Shown in pieces: positions 1 through 7,659 of a stretch of DNA of 64,000 nt (within the stretch, counting starts at the first letter, position 1; every line of letters begins with the position of its first letter). The translations under genes and the position numbers were made by a program. Under the pieces are notes generated by a model. It searched no databases. It was given only the letters and a program-made list of their open reading frames with translations, and was not told where the DNA came from. The stretch spans positions 62,001 through 126,000 of the forward strand of contig NZ_FMKA01000008.1 in NCBI RefSeq assembly GCF_900096945.1. The letters run 5' to 3'. Source of the DNA: Anaerobium acetethylicum (lineage in GTDB: Bacteria; Bacillota; Clostridia; Lachnospirales; Lachnospiraceae).

Positions 1-103
1 AGAAAACGGGATGGACGTAGAAGGAATGACCCTGGAAGAGATTGAAGAATCCGCTGAAGTATTTCCGCTTTCGAACGGCAGATATCTTGTCGTGGAGGCA
101 TAA
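1..103 (+). CDS. C-terminal end of an unidentified protein (truncated by window start)
   Basis: An open frame read from base 2 runs without a stop to TAA at 101-103 and gives about 33 residues ending GRYLVVEA. The acidic helix-like piece MTLEEIEESAEVF followed by a short beta-like end resembles the C-terminus of a large cytoplasmic protein. In many Clostridia the gene just before a PrsA-like foldase is mfd (transcription-repair coupling factor), so that is the first guess, but it rests on gene order only. The next gene starts 4 bases after the stop, so the two are probably co-transcribed. Confidence 0.5.
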   Translation, partial: ENGMDVEGMTLEEIEESAEVFPLSNGRYLVVEA

Positions 104-107
104 TTGC

Positions 108-1163
108 ATGAATCAGAGGAGAAAACTGTTTCTCATAATGGTGGCAGCTATCATAGCAGTTATAGCGATGGTGTCGAGCTGTGGGAAATCAGGCTCGAAA
201 ATCGTGTTTACAACAGGGCTTTCAAATGATGAGGTCTTTAAAATCGATGGAAGCGTCTGCGTCCTTCCTGAAGCCATGGTTTATCTGACCACCGTACAGA
301 ACCAGTATGAAAACACATATGGGGTGGAGATGTGGGAACAGGATTTCGGAGGAACGACTCTTGAAGAGTATGTGAAAGAATCGGTGATCTCTCAGCTGGC
401 CCAGATCAAGAGCATGGCCATTCTGGCGAAGGACAGGGAAATATCCCTGGGCGAGGAGGAATCAGCCCTTGTGGCAGAATCAGCAAAAGAGTATTTTGCA
501 ACTCTGGATGAAAAAGAGATAGAATATCTAAATGTCACAGAGGAGATTATTGCCGGAATGTACGCAGACTATGCACTGGCAAATAAAGTCTATACAGAAC
601 TTACTAAAGATGTGGATACGGAAGTAAGCGATGACGAAGCCAGAATCATCACGGTGCAGCATATTCTGATCAAGAACTATGGAACTGATGCGGATGGCAG
701 CAGGACAGAACTAAGCCTGGATGAGAAACAGGCTGCAAAGGCAAAGGCTGAAGAGGTGCTCGCCAGAGCCCAGGCAGGCGAAGCGTTTACCATGCTTGCA
801 GAGACATATAATGAAGATTCGGAAACGGAATATACATTTGGAAGAGGTACCATGTCAGAAACGTTCGAAGCTGCTGCTTTTAATATGGAGGACGGAGAAC
901 TGAGCGGAATAGTCGAGACCGAGTTCGGATATCATATCCTCAAATGCATCGTAAGCTATGACAAAGAAGAGACCGACAAGAATAAGCTGACGATCGCACA
1001 GCAGCGGAAGACGGAAGCCTTCAATGAAATATATAATTTTTACACAGCGGAGCTGCCATCGGAATTTAACGACAAGCTCTGGGACGGGATTGAATTCGAA
1101 AGTGGAGACGGAATCGAAACCACAGAGTTTTTCGATGTCTATAATAGTAAATTTGGGGCGTGA
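108..1163 (+). CDS. Parvulin-type peptidyl-prolyl isomerase lipoprotein (PrsA/SurA-like)
   Basis: A 351-residue extracytoplasmic foldase expected to catalyse cis-trans isomerisation of prolyl bonds in exported proteins. The N-terminus has basic residues (MNQRRK), a hydrophobic stretch and a lipobox-like VSSC at about residues 23-26, so the mature protein should be lipid-anchored at the outer face of the membrane. The parvulin domain lies at about residues 178-281: it opens with TVQHILIK, has the helix rich in Ala/Lys, and ends with EFGYHILK, the usual parvulin signature. The flanks are alpha-helical chaperone-like segments. The ATG at 108 is preferred to an in-frame start at 42, because the latter would add a long basic run ahead of the signal peptide and overlap the upstream gene. 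A strong terminator follows. Confidence 0.9.
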   Translation: MNQRRKLFLIMVAAIIAVIAMVSSCGKSGSKIVFTTGLSNDEVFKIDGSVCVLPEAMVYLTTVQNQYENTYGVEMWEQDFGGTTLEEYVKESVISQLAQIKSMAILAKDREISLGEEESALVAESAKEYFATLDEKEIEYLNVTEEIIAGMYADYALANKVYTELTKDVDTEVSDDEARIITVQHILIKNYGTDADGSRTELSLDEKQAAKAKAEEVLARAQAGEAFTMLAETYNEDSETEYTFGRGTMSETFEAAAFNMEDGELSGIVETEFGYHILKCIVSYDKEETDKNKLTIAQQRKTEAFNEIYNFYTAELPSEFNDKLWDGIEFESGDGIETTEFFDVYNSKFGA

Positions 1164-1190
1164 AGCTTCACAGGCGGATGAGCCAGAAAA

Positions 1191-1222
1191 GGAGGACCTA
1201 CATGTAAGGTCCTTCTTTTTTT
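1191..1222 (+). terminator. Rho-independent terminator after the PPIase gene
   Basis: A 9-bp stem (1191-1199 with 1207-1215, core AGGACCT/AGGTCCT, one G-T pair) closes a 7-base loop and is followed directly by seven T (1216-1222). It ends the first transcription unit. Confidence 0.9.
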
Positions 1223-1283
1223 ATCCGAACAAACGGAAAGTGTCTGATTGTGACTGAAGGTGTTGTATTGTGTTGGTTTTGCG

Positions 1284-1312
1284 TTGACTTATTCATAAAA
1301 CAAAGGTATAAT
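1284..1312 (+). promoter_or_regulatory. Sigma-A type promoter of the glycyl radical enzyme operon
   Basis: TTGACT at 1284-1289, a spacer of exactly 17 bases and TATAAT at 1307-1312. The match is near consensus. A leader of about 70 bases follows before the gene at 1389, with AAGGAG just ahead of the start. Confidence 0.85.
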
Positions 1313-1388
1313 TAAAAGGATAATACAAAAAGCCTGCAAAAGAAGACAGCCTGCCGGCTGCCGGAATCATGCCATAAGGAGCGAGAAG

Positions 1389-3914
1389 ATGAAAAAGTAC
1401 TATGATGGAGAAATTCAGAAAAGTCCAAGAATCCAGGGGCTTGTTGATGATTTATACGAAAAGATGCCAGAAATAGAAGCAGACAGGGCAGTGCTGCTGA
1501 CGCGCTCCTATATGGAGACCGAAGGCGAGCCTGTGATCACGAGGAGAGCAAAAGCCTTCAGGACGATTTGTGAGGAGCTTCCTATTATAATCAGGAGGAA
1601 CGAGCTCATAGTGGGAAGCAATTCGAAATCGCCGAGAAGCTGCCAGGTATTTCCGGAATATTCCTTTGAGTGGCTGGAAGCTGAGTTCGATACAGTGGAG
1701 ACGAGAAGTGCAGATCCTTTTTATATATCAGAAGAGACAAAAAAATCACTTCATGAAGTCTTTCAGTACTGGAAGGGAAAAACCACATCAGAACTTGCGA
1801 CCTCATACATGGCGCCAGAAACACTCCTCGCGATGGAGCACAATATCTTTACGCCGGGGAATTACTTCTATAATGGCATCGGACACCTGACTGTACAGTA
1901 TGAAAAGATTCTCGCTGTCGGCTATAAGGGCATCATTGCCGAAGCAGAGGCGGAGCTTGCATGCTGCAGGGTGTCGGATGGTGATTATGCGAAAAAGTCC
2001 CATTTTCTCAATGCGGTCATCATAAGCTGCCAGGCTGCCATAACATTTGCCAGAAGGTATGCGGAACTTGCACTTAAGGAAGCAGAGAACTGCAGGGATG
2101 AACAGCGAAAATCAGAGCTTCTCGGCATCGCAATGAACTGTGCCAGGGTTCCGGAACATGGAGCGGAAAGCTTCTGGGAAGCCTGCCAGTCATTCTGGCT
2201 TGTACAGATGCTTCTGCAGACGGAATCCAGCGGACATTCGATTTCTCCGGGGCGTTTCGACCAGTATATGTATCCTTACTATAAAGCGGACTTAGATGCA
2301 GGAAAGATAACAAGGGAATTCGCCCAGGAACTGATGGACTGCATCTGGGTCAAACTGAACGACCTGAACAAGGTGCGCGATGCGGGATCAGCGGAAGGCT
2401 TTGCTGGATACAGCCTTTTCCAGAACCTGATTGCAGGAGGCCAGGATGAGGATGGCAATGACGTGACGAACGATCTGTCGTTCATGTGCATAGAAGCCTC
2501 CATGCACGTCATGCTTCCCGCGCCATCCCTTTCCGTACGCGTATGGAACAGGACTCCGGACGAATTTCTGATTAAGGCCGCCATCCTTACAAGGACAGGA
2601 ATCGGCCTCCCGGCCTATTACAATGACGAAGTGATTATTCCGGCACTGGTAAACAGGGGAGTGACCCTTCAGGATGCCCGCACTTATAACATCATCGGGT
2701 GCGTCGAGCCACAGAAGGCAGGAAAGACCGACGGCTGGCATGATGCCGCTTTCTTCAACATGTGCAGGCCACTTGAACTGGTTTTTGGCAACGGCATGGA
2801 CCAGGGAGTGCAGGTCGGCATCAGGACAGGAGAAATACAGGAGCTTGATACATTCGAAAAGTTCTATAATGCATACAAAAAGCAGACGGAATATTGCATC
2901 GGCCTTATGGTGAATGCTGATAATGCAATTGATGTGGCCCACGCTGAAAGATGCCCTCTGCCGTTCCAGTCGTGCATGGTGGACGACTGCATAAAAAGAG
3001 GAAAATCCCTTCAGGAGGGCGGAGCCGTGTATAACTTCACGGGCCCTCAGGGATTCGGAATCGCAAACATGGCTGACTCTCTTGTTGCCATACAAAGACT
3101 GGTCTATGATGAGAAGCGCCTTACGCTTGCCGAATTAAAGAAAGCCCTTGAAGACAATTTCGGAAGGGGCATGGAAGGCGGCATGGCGGAAAAAATAACG
3201 GCAAGAATCGCCGGTGACATTGCAGCCGCAGGAAAGCCTGTGGGCGAAAAGGAAGTCAGCGACATATACAGGATGGTGGTGGCCGGACTGGCAGCAGGAC
3301 CGGAAAAGGAAAAATACGAGAAGCTGCTGGAAACAATAGAAGCCCTTCCGAAATACGGGAATGACATTCCGGAAGTAGACGCATTTGCCCGTGACGTGGC
3401 ATATTCGTATACCAGACCACTTGAAAAATTCAAAAATCCAAGAGGCGGGCAGTATCAGGCGGGTCTTTATCCGGTATCAGCAAACGTCCCCCTTGGCGCC
3501 CAGACCGGTGCAACACCGGATGGAAGGCTTGCATACACGCCAATCGCAGACGGAGTCGGGCCGGCTTCGGGAAGGGACGTCAAGGGACCTACCGCCGCTG
3601 CCAACTCGGTGGCATGTCTGGATCATTTTATCGCATCCAACGGAACCCTTTTCAACCAGAAGTTTCATCCTTCGGCGCTGGCAGGAATGAAAGGTCTCCA
3701 GAACTTCACCTCCCTGATCAGGGGATTCTTTGACCAGAAGGGCATGCATATGCAGTTCAATGTCGTCAGCAGAGAGACCCTCCTGGATGCCCAGGCGCAT
3801 CCGGAAAATTACAAGAGCCTCGTGGTCAGGGTGGCGGGATACAGTGCGCTGTTCACTTCACTTTCGAGATCGCTTCAGGATGATATTATCAGCAGGACGA
3901 CCCAGGGGTTCTAG
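1389..3914 (+). CDS. Glycyl radical enzyme, dehydratase/lyase-type (PFL-like family), substrate unknown
   Basis: An 841-residue enzyme of the pyruvate formate-lyase superfamily. It carries the glycyl radical loop RVAGYSALF near the C-terminus with the radical Gly at residue 817, and the catalytic thiyl loop IIGCVEPQ with Cys438 and, two residues on, Glu440. A Cys followed by Val-Glu is the pattern of the dehydratase and lyase branch (glycerol, propanediol and hydroxyproline dehydratases, choline and isethionate lyases), not true PFL, which has Cys-Cys. Length is typical for that branch. The sequence downstream of the Cys loop (GKTDGWHDAAFFNMCRP) also fits it. Substrate cannot be named from the sequence, and no shell-protein, alcohol dehydrogenase or transporter genes adjoin it. 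The activase follows, and a near-consensus promoter precedes it. The radical makes the enzyme oxygen-sensitive, pointing to anaerobic life. Confidence 0.93.
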   Translation: MKKYYDGEIQKSPRIQGLVDDLYEKMPEIEADRAVLLTRSYMETEGEPVITRRAKAFRTICEELPIIIRRNELIVGSNSKSPRSCQVFPEYSFEWLEAEFDTVETRSADPFYISEETKKSLHEVFQYWKGKTTSELATSYMAPETLLAMEHNIFTPGNYFYNGIGHLTVQYEKILAVGYKGIIAEAEAELACCRVSDGDYAKKSHFLNAVIISCQAAITFARRYAELALKEAENCRDEQRKSELLGIAMNCARVPEHGAESFWEACQSFWLVQMLLQTESSGHSISPGRFDQYMYPYYKADLDAGKITREFAQELMDCIWVKLNDLNKVRDAGSAEGFAGYSLFQNLIAGGQDEDGNDVTNDLSFMCIEASMHVMLPAPSLSVRVWNRTPDEFLIKAAILTRTGIGLPAYYNDEVIIPALVNRGVTLQDARTYNIIGCVEPQKAGKTDGWHDAAFFNMCRPLELVFGNGMDQGVQVGIRTGEIQELDTFEKFYNAYKKQTEYCIGLMVNADNAIDVAHAERCPLPFQSCMVDDCIKRGKSLQEGGAVYNFTGPQGFGIANMADSLVAIQRLVYDEKRLTLAELKKALEDNFGRGMEGGMAEKITARIAGDIAAAGKPVGEKEVSDIYRMVVAGLAAGPEKEKYEKLLETIEALPKYGNDIPEVDAFARDVAYSYTRPLEKFKNPRGGQYQAGLYPVSANVPLGAQTGATPDGRLAYTPIADGVGPASGRDVKGPTAAANSVACLDHFIASNGTLFNQKFHPSALAGMKGLQNFTSLIRGFFDQKGMHMQFNVVSRETLLDAQAHPENYKSLVVRVAGYSALFTSLSRSLQDDIISRTTQGF

Positions 3915-3987
3915 GCAGGAGAAAACGGATACGGGCGGCGGATGACAGGACAGATCCGATATGCGCAGGGAAAGGAACGATCATCAT

Positions 3988-4779
3988 ATGGAACAGGATA
4001 AATTGAACATAAAAGGCAGGATATTTGACATACAGAAATTTTCAATTCATGACGGACCAGGAATCAGGACAATCGTATTCCTGAAGGGGTGTGTTCTCCG
4101 CTGCAGGTGGTGCTGCAATCCGGAATCCCAGAACTTTGACATAGAAACGATGAAGGTCGGGGAAAAAAATAAGGTAATCGGAGAGGATGTCACCGTCGCC
4201 CAGGTGCTCGAAGAGGTCATGAAGGATATGACCTACTACAAGCGCTCAGGCGGTGGGCTCACCCTGTCTGGCGGTGAATCCCTGCTTCAGCCCGATTTTG
4301 CCTGTGCCCTGCTGGAGGCTGCCCGGGAAAGCGGAATAAACACCGCAATCGAATCCAGCGGATGTGTTGGCTATGGAATCATTGAGCGATATCTCCCGCA
4401 TCTGGATTTGTTCATGCTGGACATCAAGCATGTCGACAGTGCAAAACATGAAGCATATACCGGACTGCCCAACAGCCTGATTCTGGAGAATGCAAGAAAG
4501 ATTGCAGAGTCGGGCCAGAATCTGGTCATCAGGGTGCCGGTAATTCCAGGATTCAACCATACGCCGGAAGAGATACGGAAAATAGCAGAATTTGCAGCAT
4601 CCCTCCCCGGAGTGGAGGAGCTCCATCTGCTTCCGTACCATCGCTTCGGGCAGGATAAGTATGAAGGCCTTGGAAGAGAGTATCTTCTGGGGGATTTGGA
4701 AACGCTGAGTGAAGAATATATGAGAATGCTCCAGGATGCAGCTGCAGAAACAGGGTTGCAGGTGCAGATTGGCGGATAA
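3988..4779 (+). CDS. Glycyl radical enzyme activase, radical SAM, lacking the ferredoxin insert
   Basis: A 263-residue radical SAM enzyme expected to abstract hydrogen from Gly817 of the neighbouring enzyme. The cluster motif is Cys35-x3-Cys39-x2-Cys42 (CVLRCRWC), preceded by FSIHDGPGIRT and followed by NPESQ and later GGGLTLSGGE, all hallmarks of the family. Activases of dehydratase-type enzymes usually carry an extra domain with eight Cys binding two more 4Fe-4S clusters just after the first motif. Here only about 45 residues separate NPESQ from GGGLTLSGGE and they contain no Cys, so that domain is missing, as in PflA. An ATG at 3961 would add nine residues (MRRERNDHH); both starts have only moderate upstream purine runs, and 3988 gives the more usual N-terminus. 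Gap to the enzyme gene is 73 bases, so they form one operon. Confidence 0.9.
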   Translation: MEQDKLNIKGRIFDIQKFSIHDGPGIRTIVFLKGCVLRCRWCCNPESQNFDIETMKVGEKNKVIGEDVTVAQVLEEVMKDMTYYKRSGGGLTLSGGESLLQPDFACALLEAARESGINTAIESSGCVGYGIIERYLPHLDLFMLDIKHVDSAKHEAYTGLPNSLILENARKIAESGQNLVIRVPVIPGFNHTPEEIRKIAEFAASLPGVEELHLLPYHRFGQDKYEGLGREYLLGDLETLSEEYMRMLQDAAAETGLQVQIGG

Positions 4780-4780
4780 A

Positions 4781-4813
4781 AAAAGGCGGATTCTTTAGAA
4801 TCTGCCTTTTTTT
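4781..4813 (+). terminator. Rho-independent terminator after the activase
   Basis: AAAAGGCGGATTC, loop TTTA, then GAATCTGCCTTTTTTT: a 10-bp stem with one G-T pair and a T-run, starting one base after the stop codon. Confidence 0.9.
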
Positions 4814-4852
4814 ACTTATAGGGGGGCAAAAGCCCAGTCATAAAATAGTATT

Positions 4853-5237
4853 CGTCAATTTGCACAGGTTTTCGAATGAGGACGTGATGCAAAACATGTT
4901 CATTCGCAGCGCGCTCTCGCTTAGATGAAGACGTAGTGGTACATAGGGCCGCAGAATACGCGGCCCAAGTGCCAACGTCTTCATAAAGCTGCTCATTGAA
5001 TCATGTTTTGCATCACTGCGTGTTGGATGGCGAATGTGCAAATTGACGAAGGCAAGGTTTTCGAATGAGGACGTGATGCAAAACATGTTCATTCGCAGCG
5101 CGCTCTCGCTTAGATGAAGACGTAGTGGTACGTAAGGCCGCAAAGTACGCGGCCTAAGTACCAACGTCTTCATAAAGCTGCTCATTGAATCATGTTTTGC
5201 ATCACTGCGCGATAGATGGCGAATGTGCAAATTGACG
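4853..5237. repeat. Two tandem 189-bp units, each a long imperfect hairpin
   Basis: The block between bases 4866 and 5237 is one unit repeated with a period of 189 bases (second unit from 5055). Unit 1 folds end to end: 4853-4866 (CGTCAATTTGCACA) is an exact inverse of 5035-5048, 4884-4898 of 5002-5016 (15 bp), 4925-4934 of 4975-4984 (ATGAAGACGT), and the tip GGGCCGC at 4946-4952 of 4960-4966. The units differ mainly near the tip, and paired positions change together (GGGCC with GGCCC in unit 1, AGGCC with GGCCT in unit 2; a T-G pair in unit 1 is T-A in unit 2). A wider inverted pair, GCAAAAGCCC at 4826-4835 and GGGCTTTTGC at 5255-5264, brackets the block. An open frame of 130 codons on the minus strand is only the repeat read as protein. 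The rest of the gene-free stretch 4814-5708 holds a short hairpin at 5276-5302, another repeat at 5388 and a promoter at 5594. Confidence 0.9.
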
Positions 5238-5387
5238 ACGCGAACGTTGTGAGAGGGCTTTTGCTTCGCGAATTTTTATAAGAAATTCAGAGGGTTTCTT
5301 ATAAATTATACCTTATAAAGGCTCTGCTTGTTTTGGGGAACAGCAGTCAATGCCTTCAAAGAAGCCAGGGAACAGAGGAAAGGATGA

Positions 5388-5539
5388 TTACTGTTCACTC
5401 TGTGACAAGCAACACGCTGCGCGATGCACAGAAAAGGTTGAAATATACCATTTCGCCCTGCAAGCTCCGGAATTTTCGTGAGTTCCGCTTCGCTGCATTC
5501 ACAAAAAACACCTTGCGCCAGCTGATGTGTGAACAGTAA
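5388..5539. repeat. Dispersed repeat, family with TTACTGTTCAC termini (152 bp copy)
   Basis: Bounded by TTACTGTTCACTC and, inverted, GTGTGAACAGTAA. The left part is shared with 15220-15311 (ACACGCT..GCGATGCACAGAAA..GGTTG) and so is the right part (AACACCTTGCGC..GATGATGT in that copy), but the middle, about 60 bases, is present only here. A third, terminal-only copy is at 44733-44759. No coding potential of its own. Confidence 0.8.
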
Positions 5540-5593
5540 CAAAGGATGTTTAATAAGGGATGTTCAATAATGTTCAATAATGCAAGTCAAGTA

Positions 5594-5622
5594 TTGTATT
5601 GTGCGTAGTTATCAAGTAAAAT
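5594..5622 (+). promoter_or_regulatory. Probable promoter of the zinc-ribbon operon
   Basis: TTGTAT at 5594-5599, 17-base spacer, TAAAAT at 5617-5622; 86 bases ahead of the first gene of the operon. Confidence 0.6.
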
Positions 5623-5708
5623 AGACGTACTTATTGCGCAGAAAATGCCTAAACAGCGAGGGAAGGCAGAGGGCGATGAGAAATGAATAATCAAAAGGGA
5701 GATTGAAG

Positions 5709-6431
5709 ATGAGCAGAAAAGCAGCATTTGAACAATGCCACTATTGCAGCTGGTGCGGCAGAAAGCTTGACAGGAAGGCAGAAGTATGCCCCGATTGCGG
5801 ATTTCAGCGATATAAAGAGGATCCGTATCCGGGAATACCGGCTGTTGGATCCGTTGGGGCAGGCTGGTCGGACAAGATAAACGATCCAAGGTTTGCCGGA
5901 TACCAGAAAAAGAAAAGGGGATCTGCCTTGATCATGTACCCGGTACTGCTTGTGATTATAGCAGTTGTACTTCTTGTAACCGGGCAGATTGAGCTTGATT
6001 CGGAAGGAATTTATGTGATAGGCGGACTTTTTGTGATTTTTTCCATGTTCTGTATAGGCTGGATACTGAGCACTATGAAAAAGGGAAAGAGCTGGGAAGG
6101 AACCGTGGAAGATAAGCAGTTGAAGAAGCGCGTAGTAAAATCCTACAATCATAATCTGGAGAGGTATGAAGAAATCATTCATTGGGATACAATCATCACC
6201 CTGCGCAAACCAAGCGGAAGAAGAGAGAACATTGTGTTCAAAGATGACAACCGATATTATGAATATCTGAAGGCTGGTGATTATGTTTACAACCATCAGA
6301 ACAGAGATTTCAGATATATTGAAAAATATGACAAATCCTTGGATGATACGCTTTACTGTGCATCCTGCGGCTATCCTAACGATATCCGGGGAAATTTCTG
6401 CCAGTCCTGCGGATGTCCGCTGATCAAATAG
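5709..6431 (+). CDS. Membrane protein with zinc ribbons at both ends
   Basis: A 240-residue protein of unknown function. The N-terminus carries a four-Cys zinc-ribbon (CSWCGRKL..CPDCG, about residues 13-32), the C-terminus a second one (CASCGYPN..CQSCGCPL, about residues 220-238). Between them are two hydrophobic segments (about residues 80-102 and 106-127), so both ribbons are probably cytoplasmic with a short outside loop. The middle part after the membrane region (about 140-210) is a soluble, charged, beta-rich-looking domain. The ATG at 5709 is chosen because GGGAG lies about 8 bases upstream; a TTG two codons earlier is less likely. It is the first gene of four: the next begins 13 bases after its stop. 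Confidence 0.75.
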   Translation: MSRKAAFEQCHYCSWCGRKLDRKAEVCPDCGFQRYKEDPYPGIPAVGSVGAGWSDKINDPRFAGYQKKKRGSALIMYPVLLVIIAVVLLVTGQIELDSEGIYVIGGLFVIFSMFCIGWILSTMKKGKSWEGTVEDKQLKKRVVKSYNHNLERYEEIIHWDTIITLRKPSGRRENIVFKDDNRYYEYLKAGDYVYNHQNRDFRYIEKYDKSLDDTLYCASCGYPNDIRGNFCQSCGCPLIK

Positions 6432-6444
6432 GAAGGAGGATATT

Positions 6445-7659
6445 ATGGCTAATTTTTGCAGAAAATGCGGCAGTGTGCTTGGTGAAGAGGCAAAATTCTG
6501 TCGAAGCTGCGGTCAGCAGATTATTTCGAAAAATAAAAAGCAGCCCGTATGCTCCGGGTGTGGAGGAGTTCTTTCACCGAATGCCAAATTCTGCCGGAAA
6601 TGTGGAGCGAAAGTGACTCTGGATGAAACCAGGAAGGAAGTTCCGAAAGTAGAAGAAAAGGCAGAACCGAAGGCAGAACGAAAAGAAGAATCAAAGGCTG
6701 AAAAAAACATAGAAACAATAGAAAAACAGTATACGGCAGCGGCAGTAAAAGTGAGGGAAAACAAGCCTCTCCAGGCATCGGCTCCAGCCAGGACTGAGTT
6801 GCGCAACAGCATGAAGGTTCTGGAAAGGGCGGTGCAGGCCTCTGACCTGCCTGGAGAGATCTCGTTTGAACCGATCGCTTCAGCTGGGAGCGCTGTTTCT
6901 GATATTCGGGAAGCTACAGGTACTCTGAAGATATTGGCTTCCGGCATATCAGGGCTGTTCAGAGGCTTTCAGATAATTGTCCGGAATCCCAGGAAAATAA
7001 TTCCGGCACTGGTGCTCTTCCTTATATGGGTTTTGCAGGATCTGCTGAAGCAGAAGGGAATCAGGATTCCATTTTCAGGAGCCCTTGAGTGGCTTACCTT
7101 TACACAAAACGGTACAGCAAGCCGGCCGCTCCTGGCGGGAAGCATGCTTGGAAAAGCTGTGTATGCCGGCTGCATCACTTCGATTGTGACGGCATTCATG
7201 GAGCGGAGAAATCCCTTGGCGAATGTGACGGGCGGGTTGAAGAAATTCGTATCAACTCTTAATTGGAAGGATCGAAACGGAGCTGGAATCATGCTTTCAG
7301 CGGCGGGTATGGCTATGATCGCAAACAATTTTCTGACTGCAGGAAATCCGATACAGAACAGCATTCTTCCCGTGCTGGCTTCGTTTTCCATGCTTAGGAT
7401 GCTGGGAGGAAGGAACGGATTTATCAAAAGGCTGATTTCGTCCATAATAGGAAAGCGCATCCATGCTTCTGAAAAAAATGAGAAAGCAGGCGGCGTCAAC
7501 CGTGTTCTGGCCGGCATGGCAGCCGGTTTCGCAATATCGGCATCAATATCGGCAATCCAGATCAGCTGGGCAGGCTACGCAGCAGGTGCTATCTTTCTGG
7601 GAGCCGGTATTGGCATTGTGTTTACAGGCAACAGAAAAAAGGAGGTGACAGAAGCATGA
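6445..7659 (+). CDS. Double zinc-ribbon protein with multi-pass membrane C-terminus
   Basis: A 404-residue protein of unknown function. Two four-Cys ribbons open it: CRKCGSVL..CRSCG and CSGCGGVL..CRKCG (residues about 5-23 and 35-53). A Lys/Glu-rich linker of about 50 residues (KEVPKVEEKAEPKAERK and on) looks disordered or coiled. From about residue 175 there are five or so hydrophobic segments (for example ALVLFLIWVLQDLL, KAVYAGCITSIVTAFM, AGAIFLGAGIGIVF). The start has a strong GGAAGGAGG site. Its last codons overlap the first codon of the next gene (ATGA at 7656), which points to translational coupling with the secreted protein. Confidence 0.75.
   Translation: MANFCRKCGSVLGEEAKFCRSCGQQIISKNKKQPVCSGCGGVLSPNAKFCRKCGAKVTLDETRKEVPKVEEKAEPKAERKEESKAEKNIETIEKQYTAAAVKVRENKPLQASAPARTELRNSMKVLERAVQASDLPGEISFEPIASAGSAVSDIREATGTLKILASGISGLFRGFQIIVRNPRKIIPALVLFLIWVLQDLLKQKGIRIPFSGALEWLTFTQNGTASRPLLAGSMLGKAVYAGCITSIVTAFMERRNPLANVTGGLKKFVSTLNWKDRNGAGIMLSAAGMAMIANNFLTAGNPIQNSILPVLASFSMLRMLGGRNGFIKRLISSIIGKRIHASEKNEKAGGVNRVLAGMAAGFAISASISAIQISWAGYAAGAIFLGAGIGIVFTGNRKKEVTEA

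Noticed and set aside
2388-3095. 235-codon frame antisense to the glycyl radical enzyme
   Set aside because: Overlaps the catalytic loop of a clear gene on the other strand; composition of a shadow frame.
4838-5230. 130-codon open frame on the minus strand with internally repeated peptide
   Set aside because: It is the 189-bp hairpin repeat read as protein; no ribosome site, and paired changes in the repeat follow DNA/RNA pairing and not codon positions.
4853-5237. Possible CRISPR array
   Set aside because: Only two units of 189 bp with no short repeat-spacer alternation and no cas genes nearby.
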